64,000 nucleotides of DNA from Dastarcus helophoroides (lineage: Eukaryota; Arthropoda; Insecta; Coleoptera; Bothrideridae). Positions 34,826 to 45,299 of this stretch are shown one piece after another. The notes below the pieces were generated by a model. It saw only the letters and a program-made list of their open reading frames with translations, had not been told where the DNA came from and did no database searches. The translations under genes were made by a program, and so were the position numbers. Location: contig CM053327.1 of the NCBI GenBank assembly GCA_028583605.1, forward strand, positions 38,814,626 through 38,878,625. The letters are read 5' to 3'. Every line of letters begins with the position of its first letter. The first letter of the stretch is position 1.

Positions 34826-35848
34826 TGTTACGGGCTTATAGGTTCGATTCAGAGACTAAATAGACTGAACCTAACACGGTAAGCAGTGAAGCCAGTTGAA
34901 AGCCTGGCGAAAGCCTAGCTCCATCTAGCTCGCAATGCCCTCTTATTATTTGACAGACCTTTGCGAAGATAACATCGGTTTTTTTAAAGAAAATGTGCTG
35001 TAAATATGGGGAAGTGTATTGTGGATCATTGTTGAAACCTCAGTGAACACATTAGTGAAGGAAAATCAAGAGTTTCATTCTTTGGGTAGGTAAAAATAAA
35101 ATATATAAATATTCAATTATCGACGTGCGCGCGCCGCCATTTCACTGCAATCATGACGTGTTTACAGAACCGGCCTAACAATATTGTACACAGACTTCGC
35201 CTATTGAAAGAAAATTATTTTACTATTAAACCAGGATGTCTTTGAAAATAGTTCTCCTGAACTTTTACCAAAAAGCACTTATAAAAATTATCCTATTGGT
35301 CCAAAAGCCCCTAATTCTAAAGTTTCATCTAAATCGTTAGAACCGTTACGCGGCAAGTTTCGTATTTATAAATTTTACTTAATCCGACCATATCAAAGAG
35401 TAGTGGAATACACCTCCCCACTTTCCCGCATTTTAGCTTCAACTGTACGCATGAGGCAACATTGAAACGTTCAGTCTATTTAGTCTCTGGTTCGATTGAT
35501 TACACGTGATGGATTATACCACTTTATTACCAAAATAACTCTGCACACTTCAACTGAACAGTAACTCACTACTTATTTACTAATTGCTAATCCACTAACT
35601 ACACTGACTTCTAACTGACTGACTCGAGGGAAAGCTGACCGTCTTTTATAGTTTTGGCCCCCGGCTTCTAGAACTTTTCGGCAGATAAGGCTTATCGTTT
35701 GCCGAAATTTCTGGAACGCTTATCTGCCATTTGTTTCGTTATCGCGGCCGCTTTCCCCTTATCAGATCCTTCTAGAAACTTTTTTTTTATTTACTAAATT
35801 CTACAATTCTATTCTAAATCCTATTTCATCTATTTACATGGCGTTACA
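34826..35848 (-). mobile_element. Solo LTR inserted in non-LTR copy 1, itself interrupted
   Basis: It begins TGTTACGGGCTTATA and ends GGCGTTACA, with ATAC on both sides (34822-34825 and 35849-35852). Removing the 640-bp hAT insertion and its duplicated target leaves about 375 bp, the length of the related LTR at 51367. Junctions match the uninterrupted non-LTR copy at about 55905-55920. Confidence 0.92.
34850..35489. mobile_element. hAT MITE, 640 bp, inside the solo LTR
   Basis: The terminal inverted repeats are perfect over 21 bp, beginning CAGAGACTAAATAGACTG. The 8-bp target duplication GTTCGATT flanks both ends (34842-34849 and 35490-35497). The interior is non-coding. Length, CAG terminus and 8-bp duplication place it in hAT. 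Confidence 0.93.
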
Positions 35849-37366
35849 ATACGCCTGTGCTCTAGTGTTTCAAGTTAATCAGTCAAACTCTCGTCATCAA
35901 TTGGGCGAATCACTCTTCTTTGAATTGAATCCAAGAGAGCTAAAGTGTGTTTTGGGGCTGAACTCCAAACATAAAAACAGTATTGGCTAGTGTTGGCCTA
36001 ACTTGAGCTTTGTATAGTGGTCATGTATGATGAGGTGTGAAGTTACTTTTTAGCTCTAAAAAGAAAGCCTAGCTTCTGAGAGGCGGATTTGGCAATGGTG
36101 CGCACATGATCGTCCCAGGAGTAGTTAGTGCTCGCTTAACTTCTAGGATAGATAGATTAGATCCCATCGGAAGGATTTTACCGTCCATTAGTATGTTTGT
36201 TGCCTTATCCCTTGGTGTTTTTTTTAGAGAAAACCGCGGCCTGAGTTTTTGAAGCGTTGAGGTCGACCAAGTTGATCTTATTTCATTCCAGAATAATCTC
36301 GGGATCCCGATTAATCGTCTGCATCTGTGGTTTCCTTAGTCGATCTGAAGTAGCGATAGGTAATGGTTTGTCGAAGAAAAAAGGTGACACAAGATTACTA
36401 CCATCTGCGTAGCTGTAAATAGAAGGGTTGGAAGTTTAAGCTAAGAGATCGTTTATGTGTAACAGAAATAGAGTAGGAAACAGAACGGACCCCTGAGGCA
36501 CCCCTGCGTTAATCGTAAATGTCTCGGATGAGATACCATCACGACGACCTGAAGAGACCTGTCAACTAGAAAATTGGATATCAAATGATAGAGTCCAGGA
36601 GGAAGACCGTAAGATATTAATTTGGCGAGAAGAGATCGGTGCCAGACTCTGTCGAAAGTCTTTGAGATATCCAATGCCACAATCCTATCCTCACCATGTT
36701 TTTCCATAGCTGAGTTACAGATATGAGTAACATATGTCAGTAGATCGCCAGTGGAACGTTGTTGATTAAAACTGTATTGTCTGTCGGAGATGAGTCGATT
36801 TTCCTCCAGATATTCGAGAATCTCAATGTTGATAACCTTTTCCATCACTTTCGATATAACGGGTAACAAAGATATAGGGCGATAGTTGTTAGCCAGATTC
36901 CTTTTTCCCTTTTTAGGGACAGGCTGCACTCTAGCAGATTTCCAGATGTTAGGGAATACACCTTTGTTGTAAGAGAGCGTGAACAATTTGCTAAGGACAG
37001 GAGTCAACTCTGGGGCGCACTTCTTAAGAACCATAACGAGAATACCATCAACACCAGAAGCTGTCGAGGTGTTGCCAGCTCAAAGAGAATCTTCCCGATT
37101 GTGCGTTGTCTGAAAACAACTTCAGCCGCATCAATGTGGCAACCTTAAGGAGAATAGAAGGTTCTGCGTTTCGAGAATCAAGATTGGAATTTTCAGCAAA
37201 CATTAAGGCTAACATGTCAGCCTTTTCCTTGGAGGTATCAGCAATATTGGTATTTTCATCGAGTAAAGGTGGAAAATTTGAAGATGTAAAATTCTTTCCA
37301 ATCCACTTTGCAAATCCCCAAAAGGACCTGGAACCTTTCGGACAGTTGATAACGCTATGGCACATT

Positions 37367-38213
37367 TTACGATCGAAATGGGGGATGCGACAGCACTTCC
37401 CAACCAAGCTCCAATAATTTCCCACGAGTTATCAAAGATGTGTGAAGCCTAGCATTATCATGGTGGAAAACAATTCCATTCCAATTTGTCAATTCTGGTC
37501 TTTTTTCTTTGATTGTTTCATCCAGTTTCATTAGCTGTTGGCAAAACACATCTGAATTGATTATCTGGTTCCTTGGAAGCAGCTCAAAATACACAACACC
37601 TTTATAATCCCACCAATTCGACAGCATGATCTTTTTTTGATGCAATTCAGCTTTTGATGTGGTTTGTGCTAGTTCATCGTGCTTGGACCATGATCGTTTT
37701 CGAATGATGTTACTGTAGGTGACCCATTCCCTTCTTGAAAAGAATCATTATTCTTTTCAAGAAGGGACCATTTTCATCGCGTCTAAGATGAGTATCGCAA
37801 ATATTGATTCGTTTTGTCAAATGAATATCTTTCAATTTATGCGGAACCCAAATATGGAGCTTTTTAACGAGTCCAAGATATTTTAAGTGATTTTCAATGG
37901 TTGTGTGTGATACATTTTACTTCACCGAAATCTCTCAAAAAGTTATATGACGATCTTCTTTAATAATGACATTAATTTGATTATTGTCAACTTTAGTAGG
38001 TCAACCAAAATGTTGGTCACCTTTGAGTGAAAAATCTCCAGAACGGAATTTCTTAAACCAATTCTGACACGTGCGTTGTGTTATGCAATCACCACCATAA
38101 ACTTCACATATTTCTTTGTGAACCTCTGCAGCTTTCCGTCCCTTACGGAAATGAAAAAGTTATATATGCCAAAAATGTTCGTTTTTGCACTCCATGGTAA
38201 AATTGACCCTCAA
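37367..38213 (-). pseudogene. mariner transposase remnant
   Basis: On the minus strand, N-terminal pieces read KKLHIWVPHKLKDIHLTKRI. Further on come KRSWSKHDE, LSNWWDYKGVVYFELLPRNQ and then WNGIVFHHDNARLHTS, which holds the second catalytic aspartate of the mariner DD34D set, and LGWEVLSHPPF. The non-LTR insertion cuts the reading frame there, removing the third aspartate region. The block normally holding the first aspartate (TGDEKW-type) is missing, replaced by the palindrome at 37729-37766, which also shifts the frame. Confidence 0.9.
37729..37766. repeat. Palindrome in the mariner transposase
   Basis: CCCTTCTTGAAAAGAAT and its exact reverse complement surround a 4-bp loop. On the coding strand one arm is ordinary transposase sequence (PFLKRI) and the other is its inverted copy, occupying the place of the first catalytic motif. 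Confidence 0.85.
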
Positions 38214-38382
38214 CTATCAGCTACAAATAAAATCTCTCACCACGTTTTAAAATGAACCTCGATCTGCCTAATATTAAATGTTAAAACGTAAAGGTCATCC
38301 ACAGAATATATTTAAAAAAAATTAAATAACGCTGTCTATGTGAAAAAAAAAAACGAAATTACTTTTTTGCCAACCCAATAGA

Positions 38383-38724
38383 ATGCAACCTAGATCACAG
38401 TAATGCAGCCCTCTTAGCGTGTATAGTGTATCACAGATAGCCGAACTGCCAACAGTTGGAACACAAACGTCTAGTAAAGCGGTTGCTCTCTAGGAAGGTA
38501 CCAGAAGACAAGATTCTTATGCATAATTGACTATACACGCTTAGAGGGCTGCATAAGACACTTGTTGGAGTTGTCTACAGTTTCTCTATGGACCAATAGG
38601 TGGTAGTACTTAAGAGTCACACGAATTTAGTTGCCGGAAGATTTGTTGGCATTCGGGTTGAATATCCCAAACTTAAGAGATCAAATGATATCGAAACTGG
38701 TCTCTGGTTACCAAACTCTGAATC
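38383..38724. mobile_element. Foldback element, left part
   Basis: GAATGCAACC, GTATAGTGTATCACAG, AAACGTCTAGTAAAGCGG and GACAAGATTCTTATGCAT match the family at 26335-26460 and 44204-44900 and the 141-bp satellite. TGCAGCCCTCTTAGCGTGTA (38406) and its near complement (ending about 38553) form an internal inverted repeat. The element is cut by the Harbinger-like insertion and resumes at 40068 with TAATAAATGTTCAAACC. Confidence 0.78.
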
Positions 38725-38727
38725 TAA

Positions 38728-40067
38728 GGGTGCGTTGACAATCAATACTTTATCCTGTATATTTCCCTGAAGGAGATATATTTTCTCTCTGACATAAGTG
38801 TCAACTATCCTGAGAGAAGCTATCTCCTCCCATCTGTGTAGATAAGTCTCGAATAGATTCTCTCAGGATAGTCGACACTTATGTCAGAGAGTAGTACGGA
38901 ATAAAGTGTGTGATAATTTTAGTTTGATAAAGGTTCAAAAGATTCAAGATGCAATTGATGTAATCCCAAACATACTTGTTTATTACAAAACAGTGAAACA
39001 TTCTAACGATGCGTTTATACTAGACACTGTTTCGTATATTTCTTTCTGACATAATATATATTTTCTCTCTGACATAAGTGTCAACTACCCTGAAAGAAGC
39101 TATCTCCTCCCAGCTGTGTAGATAAGTCTCGAATAGCTTCTTTCATCATAGTCGACACTTATGTCAAAGAGCAGTACGGAACAAAGTGTGTAATAATTTT
39201 AATTTGATGTACGTTTAAAAGATTCAAGATGCGATTGATGTAATCATAAACATACTCGTTTATTACAAAACAGTGAAACATTCTAACGGTGCGTTTATAT
39301 TAGACACTATTCCGTATATTTCTCTCTGACATAATATATATTTTCTCTCTGTCATAAGTGTCAACTATTCTTAGAGAAGCTATCTCTTCCCAGCTATGTA
39401 GATAAGTCTCGAATAGCTTCTCTCAGGATAGTCGACACTTATGTCAGAGAGTGGTACGGAATAAACTGTGTAATAATTTTAGTTTGCTATACGTTTCAAA
39501 GATTTAGGATGCAATTGATGTTATCCCAAACATACTCGTTTATTACAAAACAGTGAAACATTCTAACGGTGCGTTTATACTAGACACTATTCCGTATATT
39601 TCTCTCTGACGTAATAAATATTTTTTCTCTGACATAAGTGTCAACTATCCTGAGAGAAGCTATCTCCCCCCAGCTGTGTAGATAAGTCTCGAATAGCTTT
39701 TCTCAGGATAGTCGACACTTATGTTAGAGAGTAGTACGGAATAAAGTGTATAATAATTTTAGTTTGATATACGTTCGAAAGATTCAAGATGCAATTGATG
39801 TAATCCGAAACATACTCGTTTATTACAAAACAGTGAAACATTCTAACGGTGCGTTTGTATTAGACACTATTCCGCATATTTCTCTCTGACATAATGTTTA
39901 TTTTCTCTCTGACATAAGCGTCAACTATCCTGAGAGAGGTTATCTTTCCCCAGCTGTCAGCTATCTACTCCCAGCTGTGTAGATAAGTCTCGAATAGCTT
40001 CTCTCAGGATAGTCGACACTTACGTCAGAGAGTAGTACGGAATAAAGGGTCTAATCTAAACGCAGCC
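38728..40067. mobile_element. PIF/Harbinger-like MITE, tandemly amplified (5 units)
   Basis: The outer ends read GGGTGCGTTGACA and, reversed at the right, GGCTGCGTTTAGATTAGA. The flanks are TAA (38725-38727 and 40068-40070), a 3-bp duplication of the TWA type used by PIF/Harbinger. The uninterrupted target is visible in related elements as GAATCTAATAAATGTTC. Inside, a unit of about 279 bp repeats five times. GTGTCAACTATCCTGAGAGA or a variant is near 38799, 39079, 39357, 39637 and 39915, each followed about 55 bp later by its reverse complement. No transposase is present. Confidence 0.85.
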
Positions 40068-40203
40068 TAATAAATGTTCAAACCATTACATTAAAATGAG
40101 TGAAGAAATGTAAAAAGACAAAATTTCACCAAACCCAAAAAAGTATTAAAAAATGCCAAATGAAAATTTTTTAAGCTGATAACATCGAAGCGGAATACCT
40201 CAC

Positions 40204-40429
40204 CTGCCATACTCTCCATTACTGGTCGTGTAGAATGGGTGTTGGGGTGGTTCGCGGTGGACTCCATAACCGTGAAACCAGGACGGATATTCGAATCGTT
40301 TGGGTAAGTTGCAGGTCCTGAAATAATCCGACGTCCTCATCAAAGGAGGCATCTTACCTTCGGAATCCGGACAATACATTTCGTTGGATTGTCTTGCGTT
40401 TCCGGCTGCTCTTACGATACGACGAAACC
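40204..40429 (-). CDS. PIERCE1/2-like protein, exon 2 (core)
   Basis: The acceptor on the minus strand (GGTTTTTTAG) precedes 40429 and a GTGAGG donor follows 40204. Residues 19-92 contain the family signature: RTSDYFRT, NLPKRFEYPSWFHGYG, then EPPQHPFYTTSN and EYG. In known PIERCE proteins the same order occurs (RTSDYYRV, LPxRFNNPxWFxGY, YRTSNxxYG). PIERCE1 and PIERCE2 are microtubule inner proteins of ciliary and flagellar doublets that help attach dynein-docking structures. A testis or ciliated-neuron role here is inferred from the family. This exon alone is diagnostic; the phases at both ends (2 bases in, 2 bases out) fit the neighbouring exons. Confidence 0.93.
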
Positions 40430-41700
40430 CTAAAAAACCAACGATAATTTGTCGCTGCTCTTTGACAAACGTCAAGTGCACCTTATTGATCAAATGTTAG
40501 TGGTTGCCAGGGAGAGGTTATTCAAATTTTCAACCTGATTACTTCGTCTGTATATCTGGACCGATATCTCTGCATTATGAGCTACGAAGCCCAAATGAAT
40601 AAGAATATTTGTCATGGTTTTTGGCTATTCTGCATTAGGGACACGGTAGACATACCGGTTTGCTGAGATTTTGACGCAAACCCCTCCCGTGCGCGCAGGT
40701 TACGTTGACTGCGAAGTAAACGTGCCAACATGTTAACATTTTGGAAAATATCCCCGTTATTTATTAACCGATTTTAAAAAACTGTTTTTTGTTGTTGTAT
40801 TCAATATACAAAGATTTATTTACCGAGGTATTTCAAAGGGTAGTTTGTTATTTAAAGTTCTGGTTGCTATCTCTTAAGAGTGAAGGAGTGGGGGTTGAAA
40901 AATACATCTTTAAATGGCAATTTAGAAATAAAAATCGACCTATTTAAGCATTTTTTTAAAATATGTTTATTCGCGGTTTTATAGAATTTATTGGTCACTT
41001 AGGGAAGCACGGTATAATGTAAATATCTGGGCTTTTGCATCGCTTATTACGTCACAAGATGAGCGTGGACATACTGTTATAAGTCTATCGTGCATTAGGG
41101 CCATTTGAACAATATTAGGTAAAAAAATTGTCGTATTTAAGTTTGATATTTCTCATAACTACTATGTGAATTCTAAAGAGTAACATTTCAAGTATACTAG
41201 CGGATCGGGTGAACTTCGTACCGCCTCACAATTGATAAATATTGTGTTAACTAATCAACTGAATTAAATTTTACATTAAAATATATAATATGTGCTCGTT
41301 TTCGAGTGAATCCTGCGCAAAAAAAAACACGAAAAACGGGCCATAATTAAAAGAAATACAGCGCCATCTATTGGAAACTGGTTACAACACGTTTACGGTT
41401 AGTGTAGGTTGTGATATTTTTCTGCCATATTCCTGTTAGCACGGATTCCTTAAAAAAAAAATTTTTCGTGAATTTTTTTCGATATTTTAGTAATTATTTT
41501 GCTATTCGAGGCCGAGACAATAAAGCAAAGATCATAAAAATCTAGAGTTATAAATGATGTAACTAACATGACTTGGTTTTATATACAGATATACAGTTTC
41601 CGGCGTTGAATTCGTTATCATGAAGTCCACGCGAGAAAATCACTTTTCAGTCAGTTAAAAAGTGCAAAGTTTTCGCAAGACCACACTTATCGGCGAGCGA
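40430..41700. other. Intron 1 of the PIERCE-like gene, no recognised content
   Basis: AT-rich, apparently single-copy. GGTTGCCAGGGAGAGG near 40502 has one RFX-like half-site only. No gene or repeat supported. Confidence 0.4.
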
Positions 41701-41702
41701 TT

Positions 41703-42005
41703 ATGTCCCGCATCCACCAATTCACAATTACGTCTCCGCCAACTTATATAATTCCCTATTATCTTCGGCGGGGGAATGCGGGCGCGGAGTTGACCCCAGC
41801 CCGAACTCTCCCTATCCACCTAAGCGGTAATGCCGCCGATTCCCAAGGATATCGATCTCTAATTACTAACATGAGATCTCGTGAAATCGACTCGATGATT
41901 AATCGTCCTCATATTTCTACCCCAGAAGATTTCTATCCTCTACAATTTATAGAAGATTACCGTCGAATAAAGACCGGATTTATATTTCAGCAAAAAATCT
42001 GTTAA
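41703..42005 (+). CDS. Small open frame, 100 aa, unknown
   Basis: An ATG-initiated 100-codon frame with balanced composition (RRGNAGAELTPARTLPIHLS, then RSREIDSMINRPHISTPEDF) lies antisense inside intron 1 of the PIERCE-like gene. GC is well above the flanks. No signal peptide, membrane segment or known motif is seen. It may be a small host gene, an exon, or a transposon relic; I do not recognise it. Confidence 0.3.
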   Translation: MSRIHQFTITSPPTYIIPYYLRRGNAGAELTPARTLPIHLSGNAADSQGYRSLITNMRSREIDSMINRPHISTPEDFYPLQFIEDYRRIKTGFIFQQKIC

Positions 42006-42090
42006 TTTATGAATATTGGACCTCGGGGGGGATCGTCAGTAGAGAGAAAACATCGCTGGTGTATCGATTTGGCTCAAAATCGTGCAGATT

Positions 42091-42300
42091 AATCTAAATC
42101 TAGATCTACATCTAGATCTAAATCTAGATCTAAATCTAGATCTAAATCTAGATCTAAATCTAGATCTAAATCTAGGTCTAAATCTAAATCTAAATCTAGA
42201 TCTAAATAAACTCTAAATAAGATCTAAATCTAGATCTAAATCCAGATCTAAATCCAGATCTAAATCTAGATCTAAATTTAGATCTAAATCTAAATCTAGC
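42091..42300. repeat. 12-bp tandem repeat, TCTAGATCTAAA type
   Basis: About 17 imperfect copies of a self-complementary AGATCTA-containing unit, with 6-bp (ATCTAA) slippage variants in the middle. Confidence 0.95.
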
Positions 42301-42519
42301 ATCAGTGGCGTGTTCTAACGTATGTCCAAATCGAGCATTTCACTTAAAAAAAAGTCAAAATTTACGAGAAAATTTCGAATTTGACGTTACAATTGTAGGA
42401 TAACCTAAATATTGCTTGTTGGTAGTAAAGTTGAACTTTCTATGAGTCACAATGTTCGTCTTCATTTGTCATTTTTCTAGAAAATCCTCCTCTGAAAACT
42501 TGATCCCTGAGAAACTAGT

Positions 42520-42630
42520 TTTTCTCTGAAGATGACGGTTTGGCTGTCGAAACGCGTTAGAGCAGCCTGTGTTGTGCTTTTTAATTTTTCTTGGTTTTAG
42601 GGGACAAGTTCTGTATTTCAATCCTTAATA
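42520..42630. mobile_element. Foldback element, half copy
   Basis: CTCTGAAGATGACGG, GTCGAAACGCGTTAGAGC and GGGGACAAGTTCTGTATTTC match one arm of the family at 1989-2130 and 45015-45295. Confidence 0.7.
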
Positions 42631-42798
42631 TCCAATACATAGATTGTAAAGGGCTCGAACCACCGGGGGCCGAAAATCAAAATTGTAATCTATTTTGAAG
42701 ATTTTTTTGATATATTTATGGTTTTTTTTTGTAATCTTGTTTGGAAAGGTATAATGTAGAAAACGTTTGGAAACCGTGCGCGAAACCGTAACCCTTAC

Positions 42799-42850
42799 CT
42801 GCTGCTCGGGCTACAAACTTTTCGCTCGTGTGGAATATGCGCCATTTCAT
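42799..42850 (-). CDS. PIERCE1/2-like protein, proposed exon 1
   Basis: On the minus strand ATG at 42850 opens 17 codons (MKWRIFHTSEKFVARAA) and one extra base before a strong GTAAGG donor. The single base completes glycine with the GG that opens exon 2, so the phase is right. A second ATG at 42845 gives the wrong phase. The N-terminus of this family is poorly conserved, so homology cannot confirm it. Together the three exons give 411 bases, 136 residues plus stop. Confidence 0.55.
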
Positions 42851-42859
42851 AACTTGTAG

Positions 42860-43600
42860 AATATACTATTTCGTCCTAGGCAGAGAAAACAGGTAACTTC
42901 TCTGTACCCGATAAGTTATCAGTATTGGTTTCTTGTTATCGGCGATAACAAGAAACAAACAGTGATTGTCAAGGAAGCAATTTCATAGAAATTTAACTGG
43001 CCATGAAAAACGCCATGAATTAATAAAAATTTCTTAATTTAAGTAATGTTGATTGCGATTTCAGAAAAAATCAGCATAAAGGAACATCGAACTTTGTAAT
43101 TTCGCGGGCTCGAAAATAACTTAGTTTTAAATATTAAAGCACGGGACCATTTGTACTCGAAATAAAATCATAAATTTTTCGTTGCTGCAGCGATATATTT
43201 GACGTCGGCGTAGTCTGGCGCTGAAACGAGAAAGATATAATTTTCTTGTCAGTCCGAAATAAATCAAAAACGGGCTTTTCATAAACTTCACTTCTTTATT
43301 GCTGAAAATCCTTCTGCGGGAATTAATAAAAAATATAATTCCTTCGAGATTTTTAATAAAAATATTTTCCACTTCAATTAGTCGTCTTGTTTTCATTTCT
43401 TGCAGTCGACGAATTAAATCTTCTCAAGAAATTTAAGTTGTTCCACGGTGATTTTACCGGATCATCTCGCGACAATTAATTAATAATTAGTAATAAGTGG
43501 ATGCCACCTTAATTTGTTATTGTATTCAAATCTCATTTGTGGTATGGAAATAGAGTGCAGTTTGGACTACTACAGTTATGCAGCCTTCTTAGGTGTATAT
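42860..43600. other. Upstream region of the PIERCE-like gene
   Basis: Contains a small hairpin near 42931-42955 (GTTTCTTGTTATCG and its complement) and no recognised gene. Minus-strand frame 43127-43396 is Arg/Phe-rich without domain features. Confidence 0.35.
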
Positions 43601-43602
43601 AC

Positions 43603-44197
43603 ACATCAGGAAAGTCAAACACTGTCCATAGGGAAAATGTTAATGAGAGATTTAACATTGAGAGCTAATAGTGGGATAGATGGGCGGCGCCTTGTATTCT
43701 CCTACACCGGTGTAAACAATTCAACGCAGAGCGCAGCGATCAGTGCTGGTGTAGACTTCAGTAGTACATCATAGTTTCTAACGGGATTACTAGTGGCAGG
43801 GAACAATTTTAATAAAATTTGCGTACCACATGCTGATTTTTCTTTTAGTCCGTTGATTTAATCAACGTCCAAGACAAAATAAAACTGATATTCTTTCATA
43901 ACCAAAATAAATAAACGAGATTTCTTAAACAAAATAAATAATAATTCTAATGAAGAATATAACATAATAACTCTTTAAACATTACAATATAAGGAGTTCA
44001 AATAGGCCGCCAGACTGCGCTAAACAATATTCCAGTCTGTTGTTAAACTCTCGACGAGTTTTTTCTAACATCTAAACTGGAAGATACGACCATGCTGCCT
44101 CAAAGTAGGGGAATACGTTCAGCGGCCGTAGAAAACTATGGACGGGACAATTCTTAGCGTTTTACGTGGACAATGAAAATTTTTTCTTATCTGTATG
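43603..44197. repeat. Dispersed repeat, copy B
   Basis: Same orientation and near-identical order as 17172-17790. Small indels distinguish the copies, for example the GTGTTTTGTTCCAG stretch present only in copy A. Confidence 0.85.
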
Positions 44198-44203
44198 TAG
44201 GTA

Positions 44204-44900
44204 GCTGAACTACCAACAATTGAAACACAAGCACCTAGCTAAGCGGGTGCTCTGTAGGAAGGTCCTACAAGATAAGGATTCTAATGCACAGACCAATAAC
44301 TTTGAACTTTTATTAGATTCGAAATTTGGAAACCAAAGACCGGTTTCGATCTTGTTAGATATCCTCAGTTTGGTATATCCAACTTGAATGCTAACAAATG
44401 TTCCGACAAATAAGTACTAAAGCATCAACGAAGTTCAAGCGCGTGACTCTCAAACTACCGCCAGCAAAAATGCCAAAGAATTTCTCACTGATATTGTCGA
44501 AGTTTTTTCTTCAAATTTCCACTATTTTGGAACATTTTTGAAATTTACTGAAACTGGTAGCTGCTATTTATAACTATTAAACTTTATTAACGAATAAAAA
44601 GCAACATATATTAAAAAGTCCACAATGTTTCGATAAATATTTGCTAACACCGGACCTGGTTTGGTATATCCAACTCGAGTGGCAACAAATGCTCCGGCAA
44701 GCAAGTACTATAGAATCAATGGATGTGGCCCGTGTAATGCTCAATACTACCGCCACCTTTGGTCTGTAGAGAAACTATGCCTAACGTCAAGAAGTGTCGT
44801 TTGCAAAAAGAATGCAACCTGCATAGTCATGCAGCCCTCTACGTTTCCAAACTTCGAATCTAATAAATGTTCAAACCTATTAGTCTGTACATTGGAATCA
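44204..44900. mobile_element. Foldback element with arms separated by inserted DNA
   Basis: The left part (44204-44365) carries the satellite-like segment (AGGTAGCTGAACTACC) and the CACAGACCAATAACTTTGAA arm. The complementary arm (CCAAACTTCGAATCTAATAA) is at 44848-44890. Between them CTTGTTAGATATCC leads into about 470 bp of other sequence with a short duplication (TTGGTATATCCAACT at 44370 and 44660). Confidence 0.75.
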
Positions 44901-45014
44901 AAGCTCATTGTTTTAATTTGATAAGAAACGTTTAACACTTAGTTTAGTTGACCAATATAATTATTTTTAAGTTTTTTATCACTACAATCTTTTGGATTGT
45001 CATTTTCATCATTA

Positions 45015-45295
45015 ACTAAAATACAAATCTTGTCCCCTAAATCAAGAAAGATAAAAAACACAACATAGGTTGCTCTAACGCATTTCGACAGCCAAGCTAT
45101 CATCTTCAGAGAGATACACTTTTAAATACAGATTCAGTATCTCTCTGAAGATAAAGCTAGGCTATCGAAACGCGTTAGAGCAACCTTTGTTGCGTTTTTT
45201 TTGTGTTTTTGAACTTTCTTGGTTTCAGGAGACAAGTTTTGTATTTTAGTTTTTAAAGACAACAAAGGACTAGTCCGTTCCACCAAAATCTTCAT
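45015..45295. mobile_element. Foldback element, full hairpin copy
   Basis: Arms of about 100-120 bp flank a short loop near 45125. They carry GTTGCTCTAACGCATTTCG and, reversed, GAAACGCGTTAGAGCAACC. The right end is AAGGACTAGTCCGTTCCACC, the family terminus. Confidence 0.85.
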
Positions 45296-45299
45296 CATT

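Larger units (their letters stand above)
34478..37400 (-). pseudogene. Non-LTR retrotransposon, copy 1, interrupted
   Basis: A minus-strand frame at 37034-36453 encodes a non-LTR reverse transcriptase: NNYRPISLLPVISKVMEKVI, then QQRSTGDLLTYVTHICNSAM, then IVALDISKTFDRVWHRSLL, then LISYGLPPGLYHLISNF. It is preceded by a linker region (37400-37048) and followed, out of frame, by YSYADG near 36420 (the palm motif normally YADD). The C-terminal part reads SDLSLFYKYYYGRCSQEL and AVHRHLSLFPHPIRNAL at 34823-34506. An A-rich tail lies near 34478. The solo LTR at 34826-35848 separates the last part from the rest. Frameshifts and stops make it dead. The type is CR1/jockey-like; clade not resolved. Confidence 0.9.
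33944..38378 (-). mobile_element. mariner element, split by nested insertions
   Basis: The ends are inverted repeats: TTGGGTTAGCAAGAAAGTAA at 33944 and, reversed at the right end, TTGGGTTGGCAAAAAAGTAA ending at 38378. Both are flanked by TA (33942-33943 and 38379-38380), the mariner target duplication. About 1.5 kb belongs to the mariner and the rest is inserted DNA. The transposase remnant is on the minus strand at 37367-38213. The left part (34000-34440) is hard to align and may hold another insertion. Confidence 0.85.

Noticed and set aside
37106..37417. Plus-strand 103-codon frame
   Set aside because: Antisense shadow of the non-LTR retrotransposon linker region.
38741..40067. Regular hairpin units considered as a CRISPR array
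   Set aside because: A eukaryotic context, 279-bp period and transposon ends with TAA duplication rule it out.
40500..40520. Possible RFX X-box upstream of the PIERCE core exon
   Set aside because: Only one half-site (GTTGCC) is good, and the proposed start is 2.4 kb away.
42525..42570. Hammerhead-like string (CTGAAGATGA ... CGAAACGCG) in the foldback family, also near 2070, 26050, 45070 and 45150
   Set aside because: The core needs CTGATGA; here two extra bases disrupt it, and no cleavage triplet with matching stem I is present. The resemblance comes from the hairpin in this family.
42768..42860. Plus-strand reading VTLTCCSGYKLF resembling an EMI-type domain
   Set aside because: It is a 34-codon window between stops with no good donor. 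The opposite strand has a strong donor and fits the PIERCE exon phases, so this is a shadow.
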